64,000 nt of DNA from Minisyncoccota bacterium (GTDB taxonomy: Bacteria > Patescibacteria > Microgenomatia > UBA1400 > PJMF01). The DNA lies in contig JAAYYE010000009.1 in the NCBI GenBank assembly GCA_012515515.1, forward strand, positions 1-64,000, given 5' to 3'. This document shows, piece after piece, positions 7,525 through 16,390 of this stretch. Position 1 is the first letter of the stretch; every line of letters begins with the position of its first letter. The position numbers and the translations under genes were made by a program. A model generated the notes under the pieces. The model did no database searches and was not told where the DNA came from. It worked only from the letters and a program-made list of their open reading frames with translations.

Positions 7525-9228
7525 ATGAATAAAAAGAAGCCCATTGAGCAGTCAGCTCATAGTTTAGATACCTTAGTTGAAGAAATTTTACTTTGGCAAA
7601 AAAAACAAGCTATTCAAGACTTGCATGTTGATGATATGAAAACTCCATCTGGGAGAGTGCACACGGGTGCTTTGCGAGGGGTCTTGTTACACGATGTCAT
7701 TGCTAAAATCATTCAAGAACATTTGGACAAGGAGTCTCAAGAAAATCGCGCTCAAAAAGTGCTCAGCACTTATGTCTTTAATGATATGGATCCGATGGAC
7801 GGTTTACCTCTCTATTTAAATAAAGAGGAATATCTTCAACATATGGGTAAACCTTTATATTTAATCCCTCCTCCAGCTTTGGATAAATCTGGAATTGATT
7901 TCTCTCAAATCAATGAACAAGAAAGAATGGAGCTAGAGGCTGCCAAAAATTTTGCAGAATTTTATGCCACTGATTTCATTCATACTTTTCGCGCCCTAGG
8001 TTGTAGTCAAGAAATAGTGTGGAGTCATCACTTGTATGAGAGTGGCCAAATGGATGAAGTCATTCGCTTTTCATTAGATCATGTCGATTTATTCAAGAAA
8101 ATTTATAAAGAGGTGGCTGATTATGATTTGCCAGAAAACTGGTATCCATTTCAAGTTATTTGCCCAGTTTGTGGCAAAATTGGCACTACTTTAGTGACTG
8201 ATTGGGATGGCCAAGAAGTTGGTTTTGTTTGTCAAGAACACGCGGTTAAATGGGCTGAGGGTTGCGGTCATCAGGGCAAAATTAGCCCCTTTTCAGGCAA
8301 TGGTAAGTTGCTGTGGAAAGTTGATTGGCCAGCTCATTGGAGAACTTTAGGTGTGAATATTGAGGGTGCCGGCAAAGACCACACTAGTGCTGGTGGATCA
8401 AGAGACATGGCTAATGCCATTTGTCGAGAAGTTTTTAAAACTCAAGTGCCCTTTGACATCCCTTACGAGTGGATACTGTTGCGAGGGAGTAAAATGAGTT
8501 CTAGTAAAGGAGTTGGCACTTCAGCTCGTGAATTTACTGCTCTTTTTCCTCCAAGTGTTGGACGTTTTTTATTTGTTAACAAAGATCACAATCAGGTGAT
8601 AGATTTTGATCCGGCCAGCATGGCAATTCCTGATTTATTTGACGATTATGATCGAGCTGCGCGAATTTATTGGGGACAAGAAGAAGGAGATCAGCGTTTA
8701 GCGCGTGCTTTTGTTTTGTCACAGCCAGATAATATAATTCCCCAAGCTCATTTTTTAACTCGTTTTCGTGATTTAGCTCAGTGGATGCAATATCCTGAAA
8801 AAGATGTATTTGTGGAAGCTAGTAAAGTTAAAGGGGCTGAATTAACTGCTTTAGAAAAAGAAGTCATCACTGAGCGACTACATTATGCTGAATTATGGAT
8901 TAGCAAGTATGCTCCTGAAGAATATCAGTGGCGAGCTAAAAAAACCATGCCTCCGCAAGCTCAAGAACTGAGCGAAGAACAAATAATGTTTTTAGAAGAA
9001 ATAAGTAAAATGATCGCTGGTCAATCTTGGCAGGCCCAAGAATTGCAACAGGCTATTTTTGATTTGGCTAAGCAAGGTCTTGGCACCGGGCCTGCTTTTA
9101 AATCAATCTATCTGGCTTTTTTAGGTAAAAAATCTGGTCCAAGAGCGGCGTGGTTTTTATTAAACATTGATCAACAATTACTTCAGGATAGAATAAAAGA
9201 ACTAAAAGACTTACATAAAAAAAATTAA
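7525..9228 (+). CDS. lysS: Lysyl-tRNA synthetase, class I (archaeal type)
   Basis: 567 aa. It charges tRNA-Lys using the class I Rossmann fold instead of the usual bacterial class II enzyme. The HIGH-equivalent SGRVHTGALRG is at about 41-51 and the KMSKS loop KMSSSKG at 323-329. A zinc-type pair CPVCGK...CQEH with a following CGHQG is present in the middle. The C-terminal helical half is the anticodon-binding cage of class I LysRS. Class I LysRS occurs in archaea and scattered bacteria. An AAAGG Shine-Dalgarno lies 6 nt before the ATG, and TAAAAT at 7508-7513 is a possible -10. serS follows after 9 bp. Confidence 0.95.
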   Translation: MNKKKPIEQSAHSLDTLVEEILLWQKKQAIQDLHVDDMKTPSGRVHTGALRGVLLHDVIAKIIQEHLDKESQENRAQKVLSTYVFNDMDPMDGLPLYLNKEEYLQHMGKPLYLIPPPALDKSGIDFSQINEQERMELEAAKNFAEFYATDFIHTFRALGCSQEIVWSHHLYESGQMDEVIRFSLDHVDLFKKIYKEVADYDLPENWYPFQVICPVCGKIGTTLVTDWDGQEVGFVCQEHAVKWAEGCGHQGKISPFSGNGKLLWKVDWPAHWRTLGVNIEGAGKDHTSAGGSRDMANAICREVFKTQVPFDIPYEWILLRGSKMSSSKGVGTSAREFTALFPPSVGRFLFVNKDHNQVIDFDPASMAIPDLFDDYDRAARIYWGQEEGDQRLARAFVLSQPDNIIPQAHFLTRFRDLAQWMQYPEKDVFVEASKVKGAELTALEKEVITERLHYAELWISKYAPEEYQWRAKKTMPPQAQELSEEQIMFLEEISKMIAGQSWQAQELQQAIFDLAKQGLGTGPAFKSIYLAFLGKKSGPRAAWFLLNIDQQLLQDRIKELKDLHKKN

Positions 9229-9237
9229 TAAGGAATT

Positions 9238-10491
9238 ATGCTTGACATTAATTTTATTCGTCAACATGCGCAAGAAGTTAAAGAAGCCTGTATCAATAAA
9301 CAGCTGGATAGCTCAATAGTTGATCAACTATTGGTAGTTGATGAAGAAAGACGAAAATTACAGCTCACAGTAGATGATTGGCGAAAACAAAGTAACGAAA
9401 ATGCTGGTCTTATTAAACAAGAGCTTGCTCAAGGCAAACAGGTTAGTCAAGAACTGGTCAATCGAGGAAAATCAATCAAAGATGAATTAAAAAAAATCGA
9501 ACCAGAGCTTGCTGCTAATGAGGCGCGCTTTACAGAATTAATGTTGGCTATTCCTAACGTTCCAACCGCCGACACTCCGATTGGTAGTGACGAAAGTTTT
9601 AATCAAGTGCTAAGAGAAGAGGGAAAAATTCCTCAATTTAATTTTCCTGTTCTAGACCATCAAACCTTAATGGAAAAATTAGATTGGCTAGATACTAAGC
9701 GCGCAGTCAAAATTGCTGGTTTTAGAGCTTTTTTTCTGAAAAACGAGGCTTTACTCCTTGAGAGAGCATTATTAAATTTTGCTCTAGATTCAATGCGTGA
9801 GCAAGGCTTTACACTCTTATCTGTGCCAACTTTAGTAAAAGCAGAAGCAATGTTGGGCACTGGTTATTTTCCTTGGGGACAAGACGACCATTATTACACT
9901 CAAGATAAACAGATTTTAGCAGGCACAGCAGAAGTGGCTTTAACCGCCTATCATCAAAATGAACTGTTGAGGGAAAAAGATTTACCCATTAAACTTTGTG
10001 GAATTTCGCCTTGTTATCGCCGAGAAATAGGTGCTCACGGCAAAGACACTCGAGGAATTATTCGAGTTCATCAATTTAATAAGGTTGAGCAAGTAGTTTT
10101 AACCATCGCTGACGAAGATGAAACGCGACGCTGGCATGAACTAATGTTGAGTTTTGCTGAAGAATTATTAAAACAATTGGGTCTGCCCTATCGAGTGATG
10201 GCTATGTGCACTGGTGATTTGGGAGCAGGACAGCGTAAAAAATATGATATTGAAACTTGGTTCCCCAGTCAGAATACTTATCGAGAAACTCATAGTGCTA
10301 GTTATTTTAATGACTTTCAGTCTAGGCGTTTGAACATTCGCTACCAGGCTAAAGACGGAAGCATTAAATATGTTTATACGCTAAATAATACAGTTGTTGC
10401 TTCACCTCGTTTACTGGCGGCCATAATTGAGAATTATCAGAAAAAAGATGCTACAATTGAGATTCCGCAAGTGCTAAAAAAATATTTTTAA
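9238..10491 (+). CDS. serS: Seryl-tRNA synthetase
   Basis: 417 aa class II synthetase. The N-terminal 110 residues form the long antiparallel coiled coil that grips the tRNA-Ser variable arm. Motif 2 reads SPCYRREIGAHGKDTRGIIR and motif 3 NNTVVASPRLLAAIIENYQ, both full matches to SerRS. Length is normal. AAGGA lies 5 nt before the ATG, and the 9-bp gap after lysS suggests one transcript. secA follows 29 bp later. Confidence 0.97.
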   Translation: MLDINFIRQHAQEVKEACINKQLDSSIVDQLLVVDEERRKLQLTVDDWRKQSNENAGLIKQELAQGKQVSQELVNRGKSIKDELKKIEPELAANEARFTELMLAIPNVPTADTPIGSDESFNQVLREEGKIPQFNFPVLDHQTLMEKLDWLDTKRAVKIAGFRAFFLKNEALLLERALLNFALDSMREQGFTLLSVPTLVKAEAMLGTGYFPWGQDDHYYTQDKQILAGTAEVALTAYHQNELLREKDLPIKLCGISPCYRREIGAHGKDTRGIIRVHQFNKVEQVVLTIADEDETRRWHELMLSFAEELLKQLGLPYRVMAMCTGDLGAGQRKKYDIETWFPSQNTYRETHSASYFNDFQSRRLNIRYQAKDGSIKYVYTLNNTVVASPRLLAAIIENYQKKDATIEIPQVLKKYF

Positions 10492-10520
10492 TATAGTAAT
10501 TTTTTAAGATTGTAGAAAAT

Positions 10521-13500
10521 ATGTTTAAATTTCTTAAAAGCCTTTTCGATGAGGAACAAAAAAAGCTCAAGAAGTATCAGGTATTAGTTGATCAAATCAA
10601 CGCTTTTGAGCCGGAAATGGAGGCTAAAAACAATAAAGATTTAGCCTTGCAGACCAAGAAGTTTAAAGAAATTATTGAACAACATCGACAAAAAATTGAT
10701 CCAGCTCTCGAAGCTAACTCTCCAGCTTATCAAGATGCTTTAAAGAAGATAGACCAAGAGACTCTGGAGTTAATTTTGCCTGAAGCTTATGCTACGGTTC
10801 GTGAAGTATCGCGTCGTCTCATTGGTGTGCGACATTTTGATGTGCAGATGTTGGCTGGTGTCGCTCTTCATCGAGGCAATATTACTGAACAAAAAACTGG
10901 TGAGGGTAAAACTTTAACCGTCACCTGCCCTCTTTATCTTAATGCTTTATTGGGGCATGGAGCCCACTTGGTGACAGTCAATGATTACCTTTCTGAAATT
11001 GGTGTAGGTTGGATGGGCCCAATTTATCATTTTTTAGGTTTGAAAACAGCGGTTATTGTTCATGACCACGCCCGTTTGTATGATCCAAATGTGGATAGCG
11101 AAGAACGAGGTGATGAGCGCCTTGAGCATTTTGTGGAAATTAGTCGACAAGAGGCTTATTTAGCTGATATCACTTACGGCACCAATAACGAGTTTGGTTT
11201 CGATTATTTGCGCGATAACATGGTGCAAAATTTACAGCAAATGGTGCAAAGGCAAAGTCATCCTCATCATTTTGCAATCGTTGATGAAGCCGATTCGATT
11301 TTAATTGATGAAGCGCGGACGCCTTTAATTATTTCTGCTCCTGATACTGAACCAACTAATAAATATTATCAATTTGCCGACATGGTGCGTTCCCTAAGCA
11401 AAGAGCAAGATTATAAACTTGATGAAAAGTCGAAAAGCGCCACCCTCACTGATTTAGGTGTTAAGCGTTTAGAAGCAAAACTAGGTGTTAGCAATCTTTA
11501 TGAAGAAAACTTTGATACTATTCACCATATTGAAAAAGCACTCCAAGCGCAATCTCTTTACCACAAAGACAAAGAGTACATTATTAAGGATAATCAAATA
11601 ATTATTGTTGATGAGCACACGGGTCGTTTAATGTTTGGTCGACGCTACAGTGATGGTCTACATCAGGCTATTGAAGCCAAGGAAGGAGTGGCTATTCAAC
11701 AAGAATCTCGAACCTTAGCTACTATTTCTTTGCAAAATTATTTTAGAATGTACCAAAAATTGTCTGGTATGACTGGTACAGCCTTAACTGAGTCAGAAGA
11801 ATTTAATCAAATTTATCACACCGATGTTTTAGCTATTCCCACCAACGAAGAGGTGATTCGTCAAGATCGTCCCGATCAAATTTATAAAAACACGGCCGCT
11901 AAATATTCGGCGATTGTTAAAGAGGTGGAGCGACTTCATGAAACTGGTCAACCAATTTTGTTAGGCACTCGGTCGATTGAACATAATCAAATAATTTCAA
12001 ATTTTTTGCGCCGTAAAAAAATCGATCATCAGCTTTTAAATGCCAAGAATCATGAAAGAGAAGCTTTTATTATTGCCGATGCTGGTAAAAAAGGAGCCAT
12101 TACTGTTGCTACTAATATCGCAGGTCGAGGAGTTGATATTGTTTTGGGTGGAGCAAAACCGGAATTAAAAAATTACCGCAAAGCGCAATTAAGCAAGAAA
12201 AAAAGCAAAATTCCAGCAGCTTATAAAGACCTAGATTTACCAAGTCTAATTAATCCAGCTAATTATAAATTGAAAGAATATGCCCAGGCCATGCAAGATT
12301 GGCAAGAGGCGCATCAAGAGGTGGTTGAGGTAGGCGGTTTGGCAATTATTGGTACAGAACGCCATGAATCAAGACGTATTGACAATCAATTGCGCGGTCG
12401 ATCAGGTAGACAAGGAGATCCAGGTAGTTCTCAATTTTTTGTCTCACTGGACGATGAAATCATGCGCATTTTTGGTGGCGAGCAAATTGCTAAATTAATG
12501 AATTTATTGCAAATCGACGAGCAACAAGTAATTGAAAATAAAATGGTTAGTAAAGCCATTGAGTCAGCGCAAACAAAAGTAGAAACCTTCTTTTTTGATC
12601 AACGCAAACGCTTGGTAGATTTTGATGATGTGATGAACAAGCATCGTGAAATAATTTATAAGCGTCGTCGTCGTTTACTTGAAGTGGCAACTATAAGTAT
12701 TAAGCAGGCACAGAGTGATGATCGTTTGGCCAATGTTATTGTGGATGAGCAAGGCCAAGAAACCACTTTAAAGGCACAAATTTTGGATTATATTCAGCAG
12801 GAAGTGACTTTGCTGGTTAATAATCGATTGAGCTTAGAAAACACCGATGCAGAAAGCGAAGCTGAGGCATATCAATTAATCGTCAAAGATTTTACTAAAA
12901 TAATTCCTTTCGATGAAGCTTCTCAACAAAAAATAGCTAAAAAATTGGCTAAAGAAAAAGATCCATCAGCATTAATTGATGAATTAATGAAAGTGGTTGA
13001 GCAAGCCTACGAGTCACGAGAAGCTAAAGTTGGTGAAGCACTGATGCGTGAGTTGGAAAAATTCGTCATTCTGTCAACGATTGATGAAAAATGGATGGAT
13101 CATCTTGATATGATCGATGATTTGCGTCAGGGTATTTGGCTGCGTGGTGATAAAAATACTGTTTTATCAGAATACAAAAGAGAAGCCTTTAAAATGTTTG
13201 AAGAACTTATCAACAATATTCAAAGCAACATTGCTACAAGAATTTTTAGAATCCAGCCCTTGGTGCAACAACAATCTGTCATACCCAAAAACATGCAATT
13301 AGATAAAGCTGATGTTGCTGACAGCTTATTACAAGCAGTCGCAGCAGATCCGAGGCGAGCTGGGCAAACTCCCTCTCAAGCAACTGGAAAAACAGCTAAC
13401 ACTAGTGATTTGGCTAAACTTTTAGCTAATGCTAATAATAATCAGCCAAGCGCTACGAGCACTAATCGCAGCGACTCGTCTGCTCCCACAACGGGGTCGG

Positions 13501-13592
13501 AAAAAATTGGGCGCAACGATCCTTGCCCTTGCGGATCGGGGTTAAAATATAAAAAGTGCGGATTAATTGGGGCCAAAGAACATCGACCCTAA
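10521..13592 (+). CDS. secA: Preprotein translocase ATPase SecA
   Basis: 1023 aa peripheral motor of the Sec export channel. Walker A is EQKTGEGKTLTV, Walker B is VDEADSILIDEARTPLIIS, and the second helicase half shows ATNIAGRGVDI and NQLRGRSGRQGDPGSSQF. The PPXD cross-linking domain and the helical scaffold (KWMDHLDMIDDLRQGIWLR) are present. The tail is Ser/Thr/Asn-rich and ends with the zinc-binding SEC-C motif NDPCPCGSGLKYKKC. It is longer than E. coli SecA (901 aa) because of inserts near residues 185-215 and 560-600. It supplies the secreted proteins here, with lepB at 29 kb as the matching signal peptidase. Confidence 0.97.
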   Translation: MFKFLKSLFDEEQKKLKKYQVLVDQINAFEPEMEAKNNKDLALQTKKFKEIIEQHRQKIDPALEANSPAYQDALKKIDQETLELILPEAYATVREVSRRLIGVRHFDVQMLAGVALHRGNITEQKTGEGKTLTVTCPLYLNALLGHGAHLVTVNDYLSEIGVGWMGPIYHFLGLKTAVIVHDHARLYDPNVDSEERGDERLEHFVEISRQEAYLADITYGTNNEFGFDYLRDNMVQNLQQMVQRQSHPHHFAIVDEADSILIDEARTPLIISAPDTEPTNKYYQFADMVRSLSKEQDYKLDEKSKSATLTDLGVKRLEAKLGVSNLYEENFDTIHHIEKALQAQSLYHKDKEYIIKDNQIIIVDEHTGRLMFGRRYSDGLHQAIEAKEGVAIQQESRTLATISLQNYFRMYQKLSGMTGTALTESEEFNQIYHTDVLAIPTNEEVIRQDRPDQIYKNTAAKYSAIVKEVERLHETGQPILLGTRSIEHNQIISNFLRRKKIDHQLLNAKNHEREAFIIADAGKKGAITVATNIAGRGVDIVLGGAKPELKNYRKAQLSKKKSKIPAAYKDLDLPSLINPANYKLKEYAQAMQDWQEAHQEVVEVGGLAIIGTERHESRRIDNQLRGRSGRQGDPGSSQFFVSLDDEIMRIFGGEQIAKLMNLLQIDEQQVIENKMVSKAIESAQTKVETFFFDQRKRLVDFDDVMNKHREIIYKRRRRLLEVATISIKQAQSDDRLANVIVDEQGQETTLKAQILDYIQQEVTLLVNNRLSLENTDAESEAEAYQLIVKDFTKIIPFDEASQQKIAKKLAKEKDPSALIDELMKVVEQAYESREAKVGEALMRELEKFVILSTIDEKWMDHLDMIDDLRQGIWLRGDKNTVLSEYKREAFKMFEELINNIQSNIATRIFRIQPLVQQQSVIPKNMQLDKADVADSLLQAVAADPRRAGQTPSQATGKTANTSDLAKLLANANNNQPSATSTNRSDSSAPTTGSEKIGRNDPCPCGSGLKYKKCGLIGAKEHRP

Positions 13593-13597
13593 ACAAT

Positions 13598-14476
13598 ATG
13601 CCAGAATTACCTGAAGTTGAATCGCTAAGAAAAAATTTAGCTCCAGTCTTGTTAGAAAAAAGGATTAGAGACATTCACCTATTGAGAGAAAAAAGCTTTC
13701 CCAATTTTGCAGAAAATAAGAGTTTATTAATTGGTCAGCAATTTATTGATGTCAGGCGTCGGGCAAAAATACTCGACCTGGTGTTAAGTAATAGTCAACA
13801 TTTATTGATTCATTTAAAAATGACTGGACAATTAATTTTTCTTGATAAAGATGGTCAACGCGCAGGTGGCGGTCATCCGACTGCTGATTGGCTTAATGAT
13901 TTGCCCAGTAAACATACCCGAGTAATTTTTGATTTAGAAGATCGAAAACAAAGAAACAGTCAACTCTTTTTTAATGACATGCGAGTTTTTGGTTGGCTCA
14001 GACTCAAAGCACAAGATCAACTTTCACAAGAATTTGTTCACTATGGCTTAGATGTTAACGATCCCAACTTAAATATCAAATATTTATTAGAGAAAGCTAA
14101 AAATCGGCAGATTAGCATTAAGCAATTTATTATGGATAATCAGGTTTTAGCTGGAGTTGGTAATATTTATGCGAGTGAAGCGCTGTTTAGAGCGAAAATT
14201 TCCCCTCTTAGGAGAGCTAATAGCTTGAGTAAAATTGAAATGACTCGCTTATTATTAGAAATGCAGCAAATAATTGAGACAGCTATTCTTTCTGGTGGCA
14301 CTACTTTTGACGGTCATTATGTTGGAGTTGATGGTTTGGCTGGTTCCTATCAAGATCAATTGCTGGTTTACGGTCAAGAAAATGCTATTTGTCCAGATTG
14401 TGGCCGGGATTTTAAAATCAAAAGAGTTAAGCTGGGCGGAAGAAGCAGTTTTTATTGCGAACGTTGTCAGCGCTAA
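13598..14476 (+). CDS. mutM: Formamidopyrimidine-DNA glycosylase (Fpg/MutM)
   Basis: 292 aa base-excision enzyme that removes 8-oxoguanine and formamidopyrimidines and nicks the abasic site. It must begin MPELPEVE, because Pro2 is the Schiff-base nucleophile and Glu3 is catalytic; this fixes the start at 13598 even though the frame is open upstream. LIHLKMTGQL carries the conserved lysine, NRQISIKQFIMDNQVLAGVGNIYASEALF is the helix-two-turn-helix region, and the C-terminal zinc finger is CPDCGRDF...CERC. It follows secA by 5 bp. The stop codon falls inside a 21-bp tandem repeat. Confidence 0.97.
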   Translation: MPELPEVESLRKNLAPVLLEKRIRDIHLLREKSFPNFAENKSLLIGQQFIDVRRRAKILDLVLSNSQHLLIHLKMTGQLIFLDKDGQRAGGGHPTADWLNDLPSKHTRVIFDLEDRKQRNSQLFFNDMRVFGWLRLKAQDQLSQEFVHYGLDVNDPNLNIKYLLEKAKNRQISIKQFIMDNQVLAGVGNIYASEALFRAKISPLRRANSLSKIEMTRLLLEMQQIIETAILSGGTTFDGHYVGVDGLAGSYQDQLLVYGQENAICPDCGRDFKIKRVKLGGRSSFYCERCQR

Positions 14477-14523
14477 ATACTTAGTTGCCGGCGTTAAATA
14501 CTTAGTTGCCGGCGCTAAATACT
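14471..14523. repeat. 21-bp tandem repeat across the mutM stop codon
   Basis: Two 21-bp units (14471-14491 and 14492-14512) with one difference, plus 11 bp of a third. The first unit contains the mutM stop; the last reaches the 3' end of the convergent transketolase gene. It contains GCCGGC palindromes but no clear terminator hairpin with a T run. Confidence 0.9.
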
Positions 14524-15522
14524 CAATAATTTTCTCTTTTTTTTCAACAAGAGCAGGGTTTTATTTAAAATTGCTTGGCTGTCTAAGTGATATTTGCTTA
14601 ATAATTGTTGGGCAGTTCCCGATTCACCAAAGGTATTGTTGACGGCAACAAACTCAGTTAGCAAGGGTTTACTATTTTTTTCTCCTAAATTATTGAGGAG
14701 TTGTTGAGCTAAATAAGCATTAAAACCACTGCCCAATTGTTCTTCACTAATAATCAATAGGGCTTGGGTTTTTTGGCAACTCAGTAAAATAGATTCGAGA
14801 TCGAGGGGTTTTAGTGAAATTAGATTAATTAATTCAGCCCTAATCCCGAGTTGCTGTAATTCAAAACAGGCTTGAACAGCTTGATGAGCAATAGTTCCCG
14901 ACACAACAATAGTTAAATCTTTGCCAGAAGTTAGAACTTGGGCTTTATCTAGAGAAAATTTGTTTGAGTCTTCTCGCTTGTTAATTAAATTTTTTAAGGA
15001 AAGTTCTAAATCCGCCACAGCCAAGCGACTTAAGCGCAAATAACTTGGACCAAGATCTTTAGCCAGAGCAAGAGTGGCTAGCTTGGCTTGCTTGGCATCA
15101 GCTGGAGAAACAAGTCGCATATTTGGCAAGCTGATCATGAGGCTTAGGTCTTCTAAAGCTTGATGAATCGCTCCATCTTCGCCAGTAACCAGACCCGCAT
15201 GTCCCCCAACAATTTTCAGGTTAAGATTTGAATAGGCTATATTTCTTATTTGATCAAAATTGCGAGCTGGATTAAAAGAAGCAAAACTAGTGGCAAAAGG
15301 TATTTTACCAAGCAAGCTTAAGCCAGCGGCTACACCAATCATATTTTGTTCTGCCACGCCACATTCAACATATTGACTAGGAAATTGCTTTTTAAAGTCT
15401 GCCAGCTTCAAAGAATCACTTAAATCTGCAGATAAAGCCATTATGTTTGGATTAACTTGTGCGGCTTTTACTAAGCCGGCAGCAAAACCATCTCTAGTGG
15501 CAAGTAGTTGGTTTTCACTCAT
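14515..15522 (-). CDS. Transketolase, C-terminal subunit
   Basis: 335 aa, holding the pyrimidine-binding and C-terminal domains of transketolase, which moves two-carbon units in the non-oxidative pentose phosphate pathway. YVECGVAEQNMIGVAAGLS is the conserved glutamate motif that activates thiamine diphosphate. GHAGLVTGEDGAIHQALEDL and the FNAYLAQQLLN region follow. The N-terminal half is the separate gene just upstream, overlapping by 8 bp, so the two subunits are probably translated together. Split transketolases are common in archaea and some bacteria. Convergent with mutM. Confidence 0.93.
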   Translation of the reverse strand: MSENQLLATRDGFAAGLVKAAQVNPNIMALSADLSDSLKLADFKKQFPSQYVECGVAEQNMIGVAAGLSLLGKIPFATSFASFNPARNFDQIRNIAYSNLNLKIVGGHAGLVTGEDGAIHQALEDLSLMISLPNMRLVSPADAKQAKLATLALAKDLGPSYLRLSRLAVADLELSLKNLINKREDSNKFSLDKAQVLTSGKDLTIVVSGTIAHQAVQACFELQQLGIRAELINLISLKPLDLESILLSCQKTQALLIISEEQLGSGFNAYLAQQLLNNLGEKNSKPLLTEFVAVNNTFGESGTAQQLLSKYHLDSQAILNKTLLLLKKKRKLLSI

Positions 15523-16387
15523 GATCGTTTTGTCTTTTAATTCTTAACTCATGCATGGCACTTTCAAATTCCCTTTTATTGGGAGCTTTGCCGTGCCAGC
15601 GATAATCATCCTCCATAAATGATACGCCTTTTCCTGGAATGCTGTGGGCAATTAAGGCTACTGGCTGCTTTTTATTATTTTTAGCTTGGGTGAGTTTGTC
15701 TTGCAGATCCTCAAAATCATGAGCATCAACTTCAAGAACATGGAGACCAAAAGCAATCAATTTTAATTTTAAATCTCCTAGAGAGAGAATTTCCCTAGTT
15801 TTACCAGAGATTTGTATTTGATTGTAATCGATGATGAAAGTTAAATTGCGCAGTTGATAATGAGCGGCAAACATATAGGCTTCCCAACTTTGTCCCTCTT
15901 GCTGTTCTCCATCGCTTAATAAACAAAAAACGTGATTTTTTCTTTCAGCTAATTGCAGACCATAGGCTAAACCAGCCGCTTGAGATCCTCCCTGCCCCAA
16001 AGAGCCAGCTGTAATTTCAATACCGGGCAAAGTTTTTGGATCGATATTTTCCCCAGCCATGAGTAGGTGCGGATGACCCTGTAAGCGACTATTAATCAGG
16101 CGAAAACTCGCCAACTCTTCTCTGGCAAAATATTTTTGTTGAGCTAGAACAGCGTAGAGAGCGGGACAGATATGTCCATTGGACAGCAAAAAATAATCAC
16201 GCTTTTCCCAAGTAGGTCGTTGGGGATCATGACGCAAAATACCAGTGGCGTATAAACATAAGATTAAATCAATCATGCCCAAGCTGCCCGCAGGATGTCC
16301 GCTTTGGGCTTGATAAATCATGGATAGAATATCTTGTCTAAGTTTAAAAGCGGTGTTTCGTAGCTGGGCAGGCTTGGTAATTTTCAT
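15515..16387 (-). CDS. Transketolase, N-terminal (thiamine diphosphate) subunit
   Basis: 290 aa, holding the PP domain. SGHPAGSLGMIDLILCLY and LSNGHICPALYAVL are typical; the ThDP/Mg2+ motif is LLSDGEQQEGQSWEAYMFA...LTFIIDYNQIQ (GDGX26-28N-like, with S-D-G). It works with the C-terminal subunit downstream. Its ATG lies 3 bp from the dnaE stop, so dnaE and both transketolase halves form one transcript. This is the only central-carbon enzyme in the window. Confidence 0.93.
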   Translation of the reverse strand: MKITKPAQLRNTAFKLRQDILSMIYQAQSGHPAGSLGMIDLILCLYATGILRHDPQRPTWEKRDYFLLSNGHICPALYAVLAQQKYFAREELASFRLINSRLQGHPHLLMAGENIDPKTLPGIEITAGSLGQGGSQAAGLAYGLQLAERKNHVFCLLSDGEQQEGQSWEAYMFAAHYQLRNLTFIIDYNQIQISGKTREILSLGDLKLKLIAFGLHVLEVDAHDFEDLQDKLTQAKNNKKQPVALIAHSIPGKGVSFMEDDYRWHGKAPNKREFESAMHELRIKRQNDHE

Positions 16388-16390
16388 TAT

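Noticed and set aside
14274..14642. 122-codon plus-strand frame running from mutM through the 21-bp repeat into the transketolase gene
   Set aside because: It overlaps two certain genes in other frames, and the repeated part is only translated repeat. Not a gene.
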